Source: Leptospira idonii (GTDB lineage Bacteria > Spirochaetota > Leptospiria > Leptospirales > Leptospiraceae). From it: 64,000 bases of DNA. The notes under the pieces are model-generated. The model saw only the letters and a list, made by a program, of their open reading frames with translations, did not search any database and was not told where the DNA came from. The translations under genes were made by a program, and so were the position numbers. The DNA is taken from assembly GCF_004770995.1 (NCBI RefSeq), contig NZ_RQHW01000008.1, positions 62,001 through 126,000 of the forward strand, in the 5' to 3' direction. Shown piece by piece: positions 62,511 to 64,000 of the stretch (position 1 is its first letter; each line of letters begins with the position of its first letter).

Positions 62511-63800
62511 TTACTCGGAAAGAATCTTCATACTTTTTTCGAATAAAAAGGCTTCCAAATACAACATATCATCCGGAGCAGTGCTGAAGTAATTCACTCC
62601 CAAATGATAGTGATCTCCTCTGTCCAAAAATCGGATGATCTCTCCCCGGACGATCATAGTTCTGTCTTTCGTAAGAGGAATGAACATTTTAATGATATTG
62701 TGGCGTTTTAAATAATGGAACAAACGTTTGTCTTGAATTTCAAACAAAAGGCCGTCCAAGGAAATGTCGACCACTCTGGTCGTACTTTTCATCGTTTCAT
62801 AACTTCCGTATTGAATGGTCACTTTTGTGAATGCATAACTGATGATTTCGGAAAGTTCGTGAATGTAAATCGCCTGAGTGTTGGAAACCGTATAACGATC
62901 CATAGCTGTAGAGTAGGCTTTCACGTAACCGACCACATCGTCATAAAGTCGGATCGGAGCGATCACGTAAGAAACCAAAAAGTCTCTTGATTCCGATTTC
63001 CTCATGGACTCGAAAAATTCCAAAGTGAAATCTTCGCCCAAGTCCTCCACCATCTGTTTGTATTCGGAATGGTAATTGAATAAAAATTCGCTGTCCGTGG
63101 TTTGAATGTAAGAATCTACCCTGCTGCAGTCTGGGATATAAATCGTCTTCGCGGTTCTTTCCAAAGTTTTTTTAACGAAAGATTCCGTTTCCGATAGATG
63201 AACTCCTTCCTGAAAAAACTTGAGTTCATATTCCTTGGAAACTTTTTGAATGGCATCCGTAAGAATCACATTCAATAGTTTGAGATCCGGCTGATCCTTT
63301 CGAATCTCCTTCATCAAATGAGGGAAACGACTTTCCGCATAAAGGTTTTTTCCCACTTCTCTGGAACCGCCCGTTAAGGAACGAAACAGAATGATGAAGT
63401 TCATGAACAAATCGTCCACAGGAATCCTTTTGTTGGTTCTTAGTTGGTAGGATTGCAGCTCCGTAGGTGTACGAATGATGATTTGATCTTGATGGATGTC
63501 GGAGATCACCACCTCGAACTGGTAGTTGATGTTCATCACCTCGAATCTGACCCTGGCTCTTCTGGAACCTTTTTCCACAAGGTCGGGAATCATCAAAACG
63601 ACAGTGTCCGTCCGGATCTCTTCCACCGCCGCAATCAGGATTTCTTCTTCGTAAATGAATTCGAATTCCCGATTGTCCGCTTTAAGATAGTAGAACAGAT
63701 GTTTGACTATATTCACGTCCGATCCTACGATCGTCTCTTCGAAAAGAGATTCCAGGATCGTGATGAGTTCCTGCATCGAATCGGATCTGCCGATAGCCAT
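62511..63800 (-). CDS. PilZ/DUF1577-like protein (possible c-di-GMP effector)
   Basis: 429 residues from ATG 63800 (a TTG at 63836 or ATG 63776 are alternatives). The sequence fits the Leptospira DUF1577 type. An N-terminal YcgR-like part ends in a PilZ-style RxxxR (QLRTNKRIPV), the middle is GAF-like, and the C-terminal part has DISLDGLLFEI with a following beta barrel (MIVRGEIIRFLDRGDHYHLGVNYFS), again PilZ-like. RxxxR and D/NxSxxG are the c-di-GMP contacts in PilZ, here in different parts of the protein. It likely responds to c-di-GMP, but binding is unproven. Confidence 0.75.
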   Translation of the reverse strand: MAIGRSDSMQELITILESLFEETIVGSDVNIVKHLFYYLKADNREFEFIYEEEILIAAVEEIRTDTVVLMIPDLVEKGSRRARVRFEVMNINYQFEVVISDIHQDQIIIRTPTELQSYQLRTNKRIPVDDLFMNFIILFRSLTGGSREVGKNLYAESRFPHLMKEIRKDQPDLKLLNVILTDAIQKVSKEYELKFFQEGVHLSETESFVKKTLERTAKTIYIPDCSRVDSYIQTTDSEFLFNYHSEYKQMVEDLGEDFTLEFFESMRKSESRDFLVSYVIAPIRLYDDVVGYVKAYSTAMDRYTVSNTQAIYIHELSEIISYAFTKVTIQYGSYETMKSTTRVVDISLDGLLFEIQDKRLFHYLKRHNIIKMFIPLTKDRTMIVRGEIIRFLDRGDHYHLGVNYFSTAPDDMLYLEAFLFEKSMKILSE

Positions 63801-63893
63801 ACTTATAATATCGATTTTTGCAGGCCTAAAATCCAAATTCGAGCCTGGAAAATGATGCGGGAAAACGACAAAATCCTCCGAAAGAGGAAGTAT

Positions 63894-64000
63894 ATGGAAT
63901 TAGTTCTCCCTAAAAACGTAAATCCCGAACTTTTGCCGATGATCCGCCAGGGTTTGCTTAGCCCGGAAAAATTGGCTATTTTAGTCGATCTCTATGAAAT
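63894..64000 (+). CDS. Start of a gene of unknown function (3' truncated by window)
   Basis: ATG 63894 follows a strong AGAGGAAG ribosome-binding site, and the frame stays open to the window end (MELVLPKNVNPELLPMIRQG...). An in-frame ATG at 63852 would add 14 residues but has a weaker site. Thirty-five residues are too few for a family call. It is divergent from the PilZ-type gene. Confidence 0.7.
   Translation, partial: MELVLPKNVNPELLPMIRQGLLSPEKLAILVDLYE

Noticed and set aside
1..64000. Long antisense open frames opposite many genes (for example opposite uvrB, lon, mutS and the RND pumps)
   Set aside because: They lie opposite confidently identified genes, lack ribosome-binding sites and show no domain pattern. 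They are by-products of codon bias.
1..64000. tRNA, rRNA, CRISPR arrays, IS elements and phage genes
   Set aside because: I looked for clover-leaf sequences, spaced repeats, transposase motifs and integrases and saw none.

Overview
The window looks like a chromosomal segment of a spirochaete of the family Leptospiraceae, most likely genus Leptospira. The reasons are the spirochaete-style lipoprotein signal peptides (short hydrophobic stretch ending in a loose lipobox before Cys), a DUF1577-like PilZ protein of a type I associate with Leptospira, a moderate G+C content judged by eye, frequent TTG/GTG starts, and a mixture of housekeeping and envelope genes. I could run no database search, so the genus is an inference. 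I see no rRNA, tRNA, IS element, prophage or CRISPR array.

Layout. 1-1.6 kb: the end of an unknown gene and a putative lipoprotein with a strong terminator. 1.6-7.9 kb: PaiB-like flavin protein, pterin carbinolamine dehydratase, two EamA transporters, uracil-DNA glycosylase, a divergent RlmL-like methyltransferase, and a cyclic-nucleotide-binding protein coupled to an AI-2E-type permease. 8-11.1 kb: biotin genes bioD-bioA-bioB. 11.2-14.6 kb: a GPH-type symporter, a 59-residue protein, an SGNH-hydrolase lipoprotein and serB. 14.5-20.5 kb (minus strand): aroE-folC-tetR-trpF-mutS. 20.6-22.4 kb: a small membrane protein facing a histidine-kinase-like ATPase and a family 2 glycosyltransferase. 22.4-33.1 kb (plus strand): an exported amidohydrolase-like protein without its metal ligands, a four-S1-domain protein, trmL, an RsbW-like ATPase, uvrB, lon and a class A penicillin-binding protein.

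33-40.4 kb: an orphan oligopeptide-binding lipoprotein back-to-back with an MsbA-like exporter, a zinc-ribbon membrane protein, a succinyl-CoA:acetate CoA-transferase coupled to an FAD oxidoreductase, and a methyltransferase. 40.4-45.6 kb: a CsoR-family metal sensor, a DUF2892 membrane protein, a TolC-like protein and an AcrB-type RND pump. Three copies of a 16-bp operator-like element (ATACC-N6-GGTAT) lie in front of the regulator and the DUF2892 gene, so this reads as one metal- or thiol-responsive efflux module; it lacks a membrane fusion protein. 45.6-48.5 kb: three tandem secreted lipase-like alpha/beta hydrolases, each with its own promoter-like region.

48.6-55.7 kb: a large sensor histidine kinase divergent from a lytic transglycosylase, with three evenly spaced TGC-N3-GCA palindromes in the shared upstream region, then a membrane-anchored protein and a penicillin-acylase-family hydrolase. 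55.8-61.1 kb: a complete heavy-metal-type RND operon (outer membrane protein, adaptor, CzcA-like pump carrying Asp402/Asp408/Glu415). 61.3-64 kb: a TPR protein, the PilZ/DUF1577 protein and the start of a gene that runs out of the window.

The strongest candidates for something not yet described are the CsoR/DUF2892/RND module with its shared operator, the mosaic hydrolase triplet, and the palindrome array between the kinase and the transglycosylase.
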